From NCBI GenBank assembly GCA_947629795.1, contig CANRFC010000005.1:56398-120397 (forward strand): a stretch of DNA of 64,000 nt. The letters run 5' to 3'. Under the pieces are notes generated by a model. That model searched no databases, was not told where the DNA came from, and was given only the letters and a program-made list of their open reading frames with translations. This document shows, piece after piece, positions 18,957 through 28,491 of the stretch. Positions within the stretch are counted from its first letter, which is position 1. Each line of letters begins with the position of its first letter. The DNA is from an uncultured Oscillospiraceae bacterium. GTDB taxonomy: Bacteria; Bacillota; Clostridia; Oscillospirales; Oscillospiraceae. The position numbers and the translations under genes are program-made.

Positions 18957-20435
18957 TTACAAAATGATGCAGATCAGCCCTCCGGAACCCTCGTTGATGA
19001 CCCGCTGCAAGGTCTCCCGCAGCTTATCCCGGGCATCCTCGGGCATCCGCTTGAGCTTGCCGTTCAGGTCCTCCCCCACCAGGTCGTGGAAGGATTTTCC
19101 GAAGATATTGGACTCCCAGATGCGGGCGGTGTCCCCCTCAAAGTCCTGAAGGAGGAATCCCACCATCTCCTCGGACTGCTTCTCGCTGCCCATAAGGGGG
19201 GAGACCTCGGTCTCGATGTCCGCCCGGATCATGTGGATGGAGGGAGCGCTGGCCTTCAGGCGGACCCCGTAGCGGCCCCCCTGGCGGACGATCTCGGGCT
19301 CCTCCAGCCGCAGCTCCTCCGGGGTGGGAGCCACGATGCCGTAGCCGGTCTCCCGGACCTCCCGGAGGGCGTCGGCCACCTTGTCGTACTCCCGCTTTAC
19401 CCCGGAAAGCTCGGTGAGCAGGCTCATCAGGTCGCCGTCGTCGGCAATGGAGAAGCCGGACTGGGCGGAGATGGTGTCATAGAAGAGGTTCCTGGGCAGC
19501 TCCAGGGCAGCCACGGCCTTTCCTGCTCCCAGGTCCATGGAGGTCACTCTGGCGGCGCTGACGCTCTCACAGGCCCCGATGGCGGCCATGGCGGCGTCCA
19601 CGTCCCGCACCCGGCGCAGCTGGGCGGTGCCCTCCCGCACGCTGGCGTAAAGGCCGCTCTTGATGGGGTGGTCGAAGGACAGGGCGTCTACCCAGGACGG
19701 GAGGAAGACGTCCAGCTCCTTCACCGGGAACTCGTAGAGCACGTTCTGGATGATGGCGGTGACGTCGGCCTCCCCCAGCTCCAGGCAGTTACAGCGCATG
19801 CAGGTCACGTCATAGCGGCCGGCGATGTCGGCCTGGATGGCCTTGGCCTTGTCGGAGTTGGGATAGGCCGAATTGAGCAGGACCAGGAAGGGCTTTCCCA
19901 GGGCCTTGAGCTCGGTGATGACCCGCTCCTCGGCCTCCAGGTAATCCTCCCGGGGAATGTCGGTGATGCTCCCGTCGGTGGTGACCACGATGCCGATGGT
20001 GGAGTGCTCGGCGATGACCTTGCGGGTGCCCACCTCGGCGGCCTCAGCCATGGAGACCGGGTGGTCGAACCAGGGCGTGGTGACCATGCGGGGGGCATCG
20101 TCCTCCAACTGGCCCACCGCGCCGGGGACCATATAGCCCACACAGTCGATGAGACGCACCGAGAAGGCGGCGCCGTCCTCCATCTCCACCCGGACGGCCT
20201 CCTCGGGGACGAACTTGGGCTCGGCGGTCATCACCGTCCGGCCCGAGCCCGACTGGGGCAGCTCATCCCTGGCCCGCTCCCGGCGGTAGACGTTCTCAAT
20301 ATTGGGGATGACCAAGCTCTCCATAAAACGCTTGATAAAGGTGGATTTCCCGGTGCGCACCGGACCCACCACACCGATGTAGATGTCGCCCCCGGTGCGG
20401 CGGGCGATGTCGTCATAGAGCCGATTGCCTTCCAT
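18957..20435 (-). CDS. spoIVA: Stage IV sporulation protein A (coat-basement ATPase)
   Basis: MEGNRLYDDIARRTGGDIYIGVVGPVRTGKSTFIKRFME, Walker A; C-terminal GLICIIL. Confidence 0.96.
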   Translation of the reverse strand: MEGNRLYDDIARRTGGDIYIGVVGPVRTGKSTFIKRFMESLVIPNIENVYRRERARDELPQSGSGRTVMTAEPKFVPEEAVRVEMEDGAAFSVRLIDCVGYMVPGAVGQLEDDAPRMVTTPWFDHPVSMAEAAEVGTRKVIAEHSTIGIVVTTDGSITDIPREDYLEAEERVITELKALGKPFLVLLNSAYPNSDKAKAIQADIAGRYDVTCMRCNCLELGEADVTAIIQNVLYEFPVKELDVFLPSWVDALSFDHPIKSGLYASVREGTAQLRRVRDVDAAMAAIGACESVSAARVTSMDLGAGKAVAALELPRNLFYDTISAQSGFSIADDGDLMSLLTELSGVKREYDKVADALREVRETGYGIVAPTPEELRLEEPEIVRQGGRYGVRLKASAPSIHMIRADIETEVSPLMGSEKQSEEMVGFLLQDFEGDTARIWESNIFGKSFHDLVGEDLNGKLKRMPEDARDKLRETLQRVINEGSGGLICIIL

Positions 20436-20449
20436 CTTCCTCTCCCCCT

Positions 20450-21970
20450 TTACCGTTTCCGCGGGATGAGGAGCAGGCGGTCCCCCGCCTGGGTCTCATC
20501 CTCCAGCTCGTTGGCGCTGATAATGTCGGCAATGGTGGCCCCGCCGGCCTTGGCCATGTCCCAAAGACTCTCCCCCGGCGAAAGCCGACGCAGGATGAGG
20601 GAGGGCTGAGGCCCCTCCTGGGGGCTCTGGCCCGGCGTCAGCCCGGAGAGCACCGCCTTGGCGCTCACCTCCAGGGCCTGGTATTGGAAGTCCAGGGCAA
20701 AGCGAAGCTCCATACCCACGGCGGAGGGGGCGGCATAGACCTCTCCCACCGGCCGGCACAGGCACAGGCAGCGGCAATTCTCGGGCAGATCCAGAGCACA
20801 GGGCACGGATACGCCCCTTGTCACGGCGCTGAGCGTCCCGTCCTCCCCGGTGTAGAGCACGGTGGCCTCGCCCTGGGCGGTGAGGGTCAGCTTCCCGCCC
20901 TCCCAGCTCTGGGTCACCTGGGCCAGGGCAAAGGAGCTGTCCAGGATATCTCTGGCGGCCACGCCGATCTCCCAGACCTCCCGGACATTCTGGGTGCGCA
21001 CCCCGCTGTCCAGCAGCCGGGGAAGGGCGCAGGTCTCCCACTGGGCCTCCAGGGGCTCCTTGGTGGAATAGGCGTCGGTGACCACCTCCAGGCTCCGGGT
21101 CTCCCCCACCACCGCCTGGGCCAGGACGTCCAGAGAGAGGTCCACCGAGCGGCCCTCGCCGTCAGGGGCAAGGATACACTGGCAGCCGGAGAGACTGAGG
21201 AAGACAGCGCAGTCGGCCCCCTCCCCCACACCGGAGACTTCCATGATCTGGGAGAAGGGCACCTCACCGCCGGAGCGGGTCAGGGACCCGTCCTCCCCCC
21301 GGCACAGGAGCGCCACATTGGCGCTGCCCTTGAAGATGAGCTTGCTGCCGATGAGCTTGGACTCCCCACAGACCACCTCCACCCGGCTGCGGAGCAGCTC
21401 CGCCGCCGGAGAGCGGGCCCCGGAGAGGGTCAGGGTATCCGAGAGGTGGAAGGACTTTTCCTCCACACAGGCGGTGAGGTAGAGCTCCTGGGGCTCCATC
21501 CGCCGCTCCACAGCCCCCTCCTCCGCCGTCACGTCCACGCAGAGCTCCCGGTCGGCCAGGACCAGCGCCCGCACGTCCAGGGCCGCCTCGGCCCGGACCA
21601 GCACCTTCCGGGGATTGACCAGCCGGGCGTCGGCCCGGCGGAGCCTGGCGTCCACCACCACGGCGGCGCCGGTACAGGCCTCGGGGACCTCGGCCGCGGC
21701 GGTGAATGGGATGGTCACATCCAGATGCCGAAGGCCCTCCTCCCCGTCGGGAACACACAGGACCTGGGCCTGGATGAAGCCTCCCAGCTCCACTCTGCCC
21801 TCCATGGCCTCACGGGAGCGCAGAAGGACCTGACCAGCCACATCCACGACCCGTTCCAGGTCAGGGCAGGCGTCGGGCACGATCATTTCCAGGGTCTCCT
21901 CCTGGAACAGGGTGGTATCCAGCACCGGGTCGTAGCCCCCGAGCTGGGTCCTCTCCAATTCAAATTCCAT
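20450..21970 (-). CDS. sipL: SipL-like spore coat morphogenesis protein (DUF3794/SPOCS domains + C-terminal LysM)
   Basis: MEFELERTQLGGYDPVLDTTLFQEETLEMIVPDACPDLERVVDVAGQVLLRS...; C-term LILRRLSPGESLWDMAKAGGATIADIISANEL; SD aaggag; immediately upstream of spoIVA. Confidence 0.85.
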   Translation of the reverse strand: MEFELERTQLGGYDPVLDTTLFQEETLEMIVPDACPDLERVVDVAGQVLLRSREAMEGRVELGGFIQAQVLCVPDGEEGLRHLDVTIPFTAAAEVPEACTGAAVVVDARLRRADARLVNPRKVLVRAEAALDVRALVLADRELCVDVTAEEGAVERRMEPQELYLTACVEEKSFHLSDTLTLSGARSPAAELLRSRVEVVCGESKLIGSKLIFKGSANVALLCRGEDGSLTRSGGEVPFSQIMEVSGVGEGADCAVFLSLSGCQCILAPDGEGRSVDLSLDVLAQAVVGETRSLEVVTDAYSTKEPLEAQWETCALPRLLDSGVRTQNVREVWEIGVAARDILDSSFALAQVTQSWEGGKLTLTAQGEATVLYTGEDGTLSAVTRGVSVPCALDLPENCRCLCLCRPVGEVYAAPSAVGMELRFALDFQYQALEVSAKAVLSGLTPGQSPQEGPQPSLILRRLSPGESLWDMAKAGGATIADIISANELEDETQAGDRLLLIPRKR

Positions 21971-22048
21971 ACACTCGCTCCACTCCTTGTACAGGCTTTC
22001 CGCCTCGTTTCTTCTGTGCATCTATATGTACAAGGGTGGGGCGGTATG

Positions 22049-22120
22049 TCACTTCAGACCAAAGAGAGTTTTCAGCAGCCCCCGGAGTGCCTTGGGGGAC
22101 TTCACCACCACGATCTTCAC
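22049..22120 (-). CDS. spoVM: Stage V sporulation protein M (SpoVM), 23 aa, GTG start; missing from the ORF track
   Basis: GTG AAG ATC GTG GTG GTG AAG TCC CCC AAG GCA CTC CGG GGG CTG CTG AAA ACT CTC TTT GGT CTG AAG TGA = MKIVVVKSPKALRGLLKTLFGLK; aligns with B. subtilis SpoVM MKFYTIKLPKFLGGIVRAMLG; SD ggaggtga; downstream of rsgA. Confidence 0.85.
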   Translation of the reverse strand: MKIVVVKSPKALRGLLKTLFGLK

Positions 22121-22299
22121 CTTTTGTCACCTCCCTCCAAAAACGCCCGGATGGCGTCCTGGCCCTTATAGCCCAGAGCCAGCCCCAGGCCCAGGGTCAC
22201 CAAGGCCGCCGGGTAGAGGAGCACCGCCACGCCGGCGGTGCAGGCGCCGGCAATCTTCAGGTTGCGCCGGGTCTCTTCGGAAATCTGTTCCAGCAGCAA
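22117..22299 (-). CDS. Small single-TM protein, 60 aa, TTG start, coupled to spoVM
   Basis: MLLEQISEETRRNLKIAGACTAGVAVLLYPAALVTLGLGLALGYKGQDAIRAFLEGGDKR; its TGA stop overlaps the GTG start of spoVM. Confidence 0.7.
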   Translation of the reverse strand: MLLEQISEETRRNLKIAGACTAGVAVLLYPAALVTLGLGLALGYKGQDAIRAFLEGGDKR

Positions 22300-22355
22300 A
22301 AAAGCCGCCCCCTTCCATACTGGGATACCCCAATATACGAAGGCGGGCGGCTTTT
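22298..22355 (-). terminator. Terminator-like hairpin between rsgA and the 60-aa gene; 3' arm contains the SD, T-tract runs into the TTG start
   Basis: Minus strand: AAAAGCCGCCCGCCTTCgtatattggggtatcccagtatgGAAGGGGGCGGCTTTTTTG. Confidence 0.8.
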
Positions 22356-22390
22356 GGTGTCAGACAGGGCAGGACAGGGTGTGATCGGGC

Positions 22391-23281
22391 TCAGGTCCCG
22401 GCATTTCTCTGCCACTGGGGAACTGCTTTGGCCAGCTCATAGAGGCGGACGTAGCTGCTGTGGCGGCTTGGGGCGATCTCTCCCCCGCGGACCGCCTCCA
22501 GGATGGCGCAGCCCTTCTCCTTGACATGGGCGCAGTCCAGGAAGCGGCAGGAGCCCAGATAGGGCTGGAACTCCCGGAAGGCATATTGCAGCTCCTCCGG
22601 AGGGCAGCCCAGGGCGCCGTCCTCCTCCTCAAAGGAGGAAAAGCCCGGCGTATCAGCCACCACCGCCCCGTTCTTCAGACGGAAGAGCTCCACATGGCGG
22701 GTGGTATGCCGGCCCCGGCCCAGCTTTTCGCTGACCTCCCCCACGGGAAGGCCGAAGCCGGGCTCCAGGGCGTTGAGAAGGCTGGACTTACCCACTCCGG
22801 AGTTGCCTGTAAAGGCGCAGACCTTTCCGGCAATGAATTGGGACAGCTCGGCCACCCCCTCACCGGTCTCGGCGCTGAGGCGCAGGGTGGGAAAACCCGC
22901 CTTGCGGTAGGTCTCCAACAGGGCGTCGGGCTGCTCCAGGTCCCACTTATTGAAGCAGATAAGGCTCTCCACCTCCCGCCGCTGGGCCATGGCGGTCACC
23001 CGGTCGATGAGGAAGGGGTCGGTGACGGGAATGGCCCCCGAGGCCACGATGACCAGCAGGTCGATGTTGGCCACGGCGGGGCGCTGGAATTGGTTCTTCC
23101 GGGGCAGGAGGGCGTCTACGGTGCCGGTGCCGTCCCCCTGGGCGGTGATCTCCACCCGGTCGCCCACCAGGGGCTTGACCTTCTCGTGGCGGAACTTCCC
23201 CCGGGCGCGGCAGGTGACGATCCCGCCGCCGCAGTCCACGTAGTAGAAGCCGGACAGGGCCTTACAGATGATCCCCTCCAT
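22391..23281 (-). CDS. rsgA: Ribosome small subunit-dependent GTPase A
   Basis: MEGIICKALSGFYYVDCGGG; circularly permuted GTPase motifs FTGNSGVGKSSLLNAL, DTPGFSSF; C-terminal Cys/His Zn site. Confidence 0.95.
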   Translation of the reverse strand: MEGIICKALSGFYYVDCGGGIVTCRARGKFRHEKVKPLVGDRVEITAQGDGTGTVDALLPRKNQFQRPAVANIDLLVIVASGAIPVTDPFLIDRVTAMAQRREVESLICFNKWDLEQPDALLETYRKAGFPTLRLSAETGEGVAELSQFIAGKVCAFTGNSGVGKSSLLNALEPGFGLPVGEVSEKLGRGRHTTRHVELFRLKNGAVVADTPGFSSFEEEDGALGCPPEELQYAFREFQPYLGSCRFLDCAHVKEKGCAILEAVRGGEIAPSRHSSYVRLYELAKAVPQWQRNAGT

Positions 23282-25341
23282 CAGGCAGAGAAGTCCACGG
23301 AGGCGCTGCTGTAAAGGCTGTCGTCCATATAGACGTCCACGGTCTGGACCCCGGAGCCCTCCACAGTAAAGCGGGCAGTCTTCATCCGGGTATCCACCAA
23401 CTGGGCGGGGATCTGCTCCACGCCGCCCACCAGGATGCGAATGGTCACGGTCTCCCGGTCACTGGGCAGGCTGACCTTGACCTCCTTCCGCCCCAGCTTG
23501 GGGGCGGTGGGGGCGGGGGTGGCGGTCTCCACCGCAGGCTCGCTCTCCACCGGCGCGGTGGGCGTTTCCACGGGGGGCTCGCTGACCTCAGGGCCGGTGC
23601 TCACCTTCAGGTTGACGGTGGTGCCCTCGGCCACCAGGGTGTAAGGCGCGGTGCTCTGGTAGCAGACCTTGCCCTCGGGATACTCGTCGCTGGGGACCCG
23701 GTCCACGGTGCCGATGTTCAGCTTCAGGTCCTGGGTGATGATGCGGGTGGCCTCGGCCAGGTCCAGGCCGGTGACCTGGAGCATGGGCACCGGCTGGACG
23801 ATGGGCCCGGTGCTGACGATGATGGTGACCTGCTGGCCGCTCTGGAGCTCAGTCTCTGCCGCAGGACTCTGGCCCATGACGGTGCCGGCGGTGATCTCGT
23901 CGGAGGGTTCCTCCTCCACTGTCACCACCAGGCCCATGCGCTCAAGGGTGTCCTTGGCCAGCCGCTGGTCCTGCTTGTAAAGGTCGGGCATCTTCAGTGC
24001 GTCGGAGCCGCTGCTGAGATGGACGGTGATCTCCCGGCCTCCCGACTTCACCTGGGTGTCGGCTTCGGGACTCTGAGAGACGATTTTTCCGGCGGGAACG
24101 TTGGCGTCGGCCACGCTCTTGCCCTCCACGATGGTAAAGCCGTTGTCCACCACCGCAGGCAGGGCCTGGGCCTCGGCCAGAGTGTAGCCCCGCAGGTCGG
24201 GGACTGGGTAGGTCTGGGCCTGGGTCATACCGCTGAACACAGTGACCCACAGGAAATAGCCGATGCCCGCCAGACACAGCAGCAACGCCACCACGATGAC
24301 CGCGATCCGCTTTCCGCCGCCGCCCTCATCGTAGTAGTCGTCCTCTTCGTCCTCTTCCCGGCGCTCGGGCTTCTTGGGCTTGGAGGGCTGCTCCTTGGTG
24401 TGGACGGGCTGGGGCGTCACCACCTGGGCGGAGTTGGCGCCCAGGACCCGGGTGGGCTCGTCCCCCTCTCCGGCGGAGAGGTCCTCGGGGGTATAGTCAA
24501 AGCTGATGCTGGGATTCTTGCGGAATTCCTCCAGATCGGCCAGCATGGCGTCGGCCGAGACATAGCGCTTGTCCACGTCGGAGGCCATGGCCTTCATGGT
24601 GATCTCCTCCAGGGCCTCGGGGATGGAGGGCTCGATCTCCCGGGGCGACAGGGGGATGGAATTGATGTGCTGGATGGCCACCGCCACGGGGGAATCCCCC
24701 TCGTAGGGAAGCCGGCCGGTGAGCATCTCGTAAAGGACCACGCCGGCGGAGTAGATGTCGCTGCGGGCGTCGTTGCGGCTGCCCCGGGCCTGCTCGGGAG
24801 AGATATAGTGGACGCTGCCCAGGGCCTCCTGGGTCATGGTGTTCTGATTGGAGGAGGCCAGGCGGGCGATGCCGAAATCAGTGACCTTCACGCTGCCGTC
24901 CCGGAGCACCATGATGTTGTGGGGCTTGATATCCCGGTGGATGATGCCCCTGCTGTGGGCGTGGCTCAGGCCCTTCATGATCTGGGTGATGAAGTGGAGG
25001 GCCTCCTTCCAGGACAGCTTGCCTCCCCGCTTCTGCATATACTGCTTGAGAGTAATGCCGTCGATAAGCTCCATGACGATATAGTCCAGGTCCGGGGACT
25101 GGCTGACGTCGTAGACCGAGACGATATTGGGATGGGAGAGCATGGCGATGGCCTGGGACTCCTCGTGGAACCGGCGGCGGAACTCCTCATCCTGAGACAG
25201 GTCCTCTTTTAATATCTTGATGGCAACAAACCGATTGAGCCAGTGACATTTGGCCTTGTACACCATGGCCATGCCGCCGGAGCCGATGCGCTCCAGGATC
25301 TCATATCGGTTGTCGAGTAATTTCCCTATGTACTGATCCAT
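23281..25341 (-). CDS. prkC: Ser/Thr protein kinase with PASTA domains
   Basis: MDQYIGKLLDNRYEILERIGSGGMAMVYKAKC, HRDIKPHNIMV; TM; PASTA repeats. Confidence 0.95.
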   Translation of the reverse strand: MDQYIGKLLDNRYEILERIGSGGMAMVYKAKCHWLNRFVAIKILKEDLSQDEEFRRRFHEESQAIAMLSHPNIVSVYDVSQSPDLDYIVMELIDGITLKQYMQKRGGKLSWKEALHFITQIMKGLSHAHSRGIIHRDIKPHNIMVLRDGSVKVTDFGIARLASSNQNTMTQEALGSVHYISPEQARGSRNDARSDIYSAGVVLYEMLTGRLPYEGDSPVAVAIQHINSIPLSPREIEPSIPEALEEITMKAMASDVDKRYVSADAMLADLEEFRKNPSISFDYTPEDLSAGEGDEPTRVLGANSAQVVTPQPVHTKEQPSKPKKPERREEDEEDDYYDEGGGGKRIAVIVVALLLCLAGIGYFLWVTVFSGMTQAQTYPVPDLRGYTLAEAQALPAVVDNGFTIVEGKSVADANVPAGKIVSQSPEADTQVKSGGREITVHLSSGSDALKMPDLYKQDQRLAKDTLERMGLVVTVEEEPSDEITAGTVMGQSPAAETELQSGQQVTIIVSTGPIVQPVPMLQVTGLDLAEATRIITQDLKLNIGTVDRVPSDEYPEGKVCYQSTAPYTLVAEGTTVNLKVSTGPEVSEPPVETPTAPVESEPAVETATPAPTAPKLGRKEVKVSLPSDRETVTIRILVGGVEQIPAQLVDTRMKTARFTVEGSGVQTVDVYMDDSLYSSASVDFSA

Positions 25342-25355
25342 AGTTCATTACCCCC

Positions 25356-26090
25356 TTACTGAATTTGGATGAGAACGGCGGTGACGTTGTCAGGCGCCCC
25401 CCGTTCCAGCGCGATATCCAGCATCCGCCGGCAGCAGGTCTCAGGCGATCCCCCGTGAAGGGTCTCATAGAGCAGTTCCTGGTCGGTGAGGGTGTTGGAC
25501 AGGCCGTCGGTACACAGGAGAAGGAACTCTCCCTCCCGCAGCTCCACCTCATACAGGTCGGTGCGGGCCTGCAGCTCCGAGCCCAGACACCGGGTGATCA
25601 GGTTCTTCTGGGGATGCTGCCGGGCCTCCTCGGGAGTGATCTCTCCCCGGTTCACCAGGTCCTCCACCAGGGAGTGGTCCCGGGTGAGCTTCACAATGCC
25701 CTCTCCCCCGATGCGGTAGCACCGGCTGTCGCCGATGTTCAGCACCGCAGCCTTTCTGTCACACACCACGGCGGCCACCATGGTGGTCCCCATGCCCCGG
25801 CATTCCGGGTCGTGGAGCGCCTTGTGGAAGACCGCCTCGTTGGCCTTTTCCGCCGCCTGGGAGAGGTGCTCACCGGGGGCGCTTCGAAGGTCCTCCGGCG
25901 TCAGTTCATCCACACAGGCAGAGGATACCTCCACTGCCAGGGCACTGGCCACATTTCCGGCCCGGGCCCCTCCCATTCCGTCGCAGACGATGGCCACCAC
26001 CAGGTCGTCACCCTCCGGCCTTAAGTAATAGGAATCCTGGTTCTGGGCACGGACCGCGCCCTTATCCGTTATTCCCCACGCTCGAATCAT
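25356..26090 (-). CDS. prpC: PP2C-family protein phosphatase
   Basis: MIRAWGITDKGAVRAQNQDSYYL; VCDGMGGARAGNVAS; GDSRCYRI. Confidence 0.95.
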   Translation of the reverse strand: MIRAWGITDKGAVRAQNQDSYYLRPEGDDLVVAIVCDGMGGARAGNVASALAVEVSSACVDELTPEDLRSAPGEHLSQAAEKANEAVFHKALHDPECRGMGTTMVAAVVCDRKAAVLNIGDSRCYRIGGEGIVKLTRDHSLVEDLVNRGEITPEEARQHPQKNLITRCLGSELQARTDLYEVELREGEFLLLCTDGLSNTLTDQELLYETLHGGSPETCCRRMLDIALERGAPDNVTAVLIQIQ

Positions 26091-27112
26091 TCCGCTTCCT
26101 CCATTCGCTTGCGCCGCAGCTGCCCGCAGGACGCATCAATGTCGGACCCCAGTTTCCTCCGGACCGTGACGGTGACGCCCTGGTCCTCCAAACGCTTTTG
26201 AAACTCCTTTACCCGCCGGCTGGGCCTCAGCGGGCTCTCGGCCACGTTGTTCAGGGGGATGAGATTCACATGCCCCGGCGTCCCCTTCAGTCGCTTGGCC
26301 AGCAAGTCGGCCTGCCAGTCGGCGTCGTTCACACCGTCGATCATGGCGTACTCATAGGAGATGCGCCGACCGGTGATCTCAAAGTACCGGCGGCAGGTCT
26401 CAAAGAGCTTGTCCACTCCCACACTTTTGTTCACCGGCATGATCTGAGACCTAGTCTCGTCATCGGGGGCGTGGAGGGAGACTGACAGGGTCAATTGTAA
26501 CCGAAGAGCGGCCAGTTTGTCAATCTGTTCTACCAGCCCGCAGGTGGACAGAGAGATGTGCCGCATGCCGATATGCAGGCCCTCCGGGGAATTCACCAGC
26601 TCCAAAAAGCGCATCACCGTGTCAAAATTGTCCAGGGGCTCTCCAATGCCCATGAGGACGATGTTGGAGATCTCCAGCCCGGAATCCAGCTGGGTGAAGA
26701 GCACCTGGTCCAGCATCTCGGCGCTGGTCAGGTCCCGCACCTTGCCGCCGATGGTGGAGGCGCAGAACCGGCAGCCCATCCGGCAGCCCACCTGGCAGGA
26801 GATACACACAGTATTCCCATGATGATAGCGCATCAAAACCGTCTCCACGCAGTTGCCATCGGACAGCCGCCAGAGATACTTGACCGTGCCGTCCAGCTCA
26901 GATACCTGCTTGCGGTCCACCGTGGGCGGGGTCAGCGCACAGGTCTCCTTCAGCCGCTCCCGGAGGGCCTTGGACAGGTCGGTCATCTCGTCAAAGGACC
27001 GGGCACCCCGGTGGAGCCAGCGGAAGACCTGCCTGGCCCGGAAGGCGGGCTCTCCCCAGCCCTTCAAAAGGCCGGTCATCTCCGCCAGGTCCATGGATTT
27101 CAGGTCGATCAC
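26087..27112 (-). CDS. rlmN: 23S rRNA (adenine2503-C2)-methyltransferase
   Basis: CISCQVGCRMGCRFCAS radical SAM motif; FRARQVFRWLHRG. Confidence 0.96.
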   Translation of the reverse strand: MIDLKSMDLAEMTGLLKGWGEPAFRARQVFRWLHRGARSFDEMTDLSKALRERLKETCALTPPTVDRKQVSELDGTVKYLWRLSDGNCVETVLMRYHHGNTVCISCQVGCRMGCRFCASTIGGKVRDLTSAEMLDQVLFTQLDSGLEISNIVLMGIGEPLDNFDTVMRFLELVNSPEGLHIGMRHISLSTCGLVEQIDKLAALRLQLTLSVSLHAPDDETRSQIMPVNKSVGVDKLFETCRRYFEITGRRISYEYAMIDGVNDADWQADLLAKRLKGTPGHVNLIPLNNVAESPLRPSRRVKEFQKRLEDQGVTVTVRRKLGSDIDASCGQLRRKRMEEAE

Positions 27113-28491
27113 GCGCTCACCTCCGGGGGCTCAAGCCCATATTTCTTCGCAAGCTCTCCCCTCGTCTCCTCGGAGAGGTCCCGCTCCAGCTTGGCAAAAA
27201 AGAATCCGTCCGTCCCGTCCCGATGGGGCCACAGGGTGACCTGGGAGCAGTCCTCTTCCCGGCCGGGAAGGAGAAAAGAGGCGGGGTGGAAGTCCCTGTG
27301 GGTCTCCAAAAACCGGGCTACCACGCCCCCGTTCTCTCGCTCCAAGAGGGTGCAGGTGGCGTAGAGGAGGGTCCCGCCGGGCTTTACATACCGGGAGACG
27401 TTCTCCAGGATGGCCAATTGCACCTGGGGCAGGCCCTCCAAGGGCTTGGGGTCCTTGTAGCGGATATCCGGCTTCTTGCGGATAATGCCCAGCCCCGAGC
27501 AGGGCACATCGGCCATCACCAGGTCGAATCTGTCCTCCAGGGCGGGGTCGAAGGTCTTGGCGTCCCGCACCTCCGCCGTCACATTGGACAGGCCCAGCCG
27601 GGCGGCTCCCTCCCGGATGAGCTTCACCTTGTTGGGGTGGATATCGCAGGAAAGGATATTCCCTTTACGCTCCATCTGGAGGGCAGCGGCAAAGGTCTTA
27701 CCGCCGGGGGCGGCACAGGCGTCCAAAACCTCCATCCCAGGCCGGGCTCCTGCGGCCAAAACCGCCAGCTTGGCGGCGGCATCCTGCACGTAAAACAGTC
27801 CCTCCCGGAAGGTGGTCAAGGTCTCCAAAGCCCCGGTATCTCTGAGTTCCAGGCAATTTTCCAGCCAGGGGTGAGGCGTGGCCGACACCCCGGCAGAGGA
27901 CAGTTCCCGCCGCAGCTCCTCTGCTGAGGTCTTCAAGGTATTTACCTGAGCTGCCGTGGGTGGCTGGGCATTGTCGGCGGCCAAAAGGGCCTCTACCTCA
28001 TGGGCAGGAAGTGTACGGGAAAATTCCTTTACAAGCCATTCCGGATGGCTGTATCGCACCGACAGCGCCTCCGGCTGGGGCAGCCCCTGGGCCTTGGCCC
28101 GCTCCACCGCACGGAGGACGGCATTGACCAGGCCGGCGGCTCCGGGGTTACGGCTGCGGCCCTTCACCAGGGAGACCGCCTCATTGACGGCGGCGTGGTT
28201 GGGGACGCGGTCCAGGAAAAGGAGCTGGTAGAGACCCAGGCGGAGGGAATTGCGTACGATGGGGTCCATTTTCTCCGTTTTTGTGGTGGAAAAACGGTCA
28301 ACATGCCAGTCCAGGAGCATTTTTTGCTGGAGAACGCCATAGGTGAGGCGGGAGCAGAGAGCGGCGTCGCGGACAGAGAGGTTTGCCTTCTTTTCCGCAT
28401 TTTTCAGGTAACTATCCGACCATGCGCCCTGTTTTTCGCAGGAAATCAGGCAATTCAGGGCAATTTCACGGGGGGGGGGAACGGCGGTCAC
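27109..28491 (-). CDS. rsmB: 16S rRNA (cytosine967-C5)-methyltransferase
   Basis: NusB-like N-terminus plus DACAAPGGKTFAAA and ADVPCSGLGIIRKKPDIRY. Confidence 0.95.
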   Translation of the reverse strand: MTAVPPPREIALNCLISCEKQGAWSDSYLKNAEKKANLSVRDAALCSRLTYGVLQQKMLLDWHVDRFSTTKTEKMDPIVRNSLRLGLYQLLFLDRVPNHAAVNEAVSLVKGRSRNPGAAGLVNAVLRAVERAKAQGLPQPEALSVRYSHPEWLVKEFSRTLPAHEVEALLAADNAQPPTAAQVNTLKTSAEELRRELSSAGVSATPHPWLENCLELRDTGALETLTTFREGLFYVQDAAAKLAVLAAGARPGMEVLDACAAPGGKTFAAALQMERKGNILSCDIHPNKVKLIREGAARLGLSNVTAEVRDAKTFDPALEDRFDLVMADVPCSGLGIIRKKPDIRYKDPKPLEGLPQVQLAILENVSRYVKPGGTLLYATCTLLERENGGVVARFLETHRDFHPASFLLPGREEDCSQVTLWPHRDGTDGFFFAKLERDLSEETRGELAKKYGLEPPEVSA

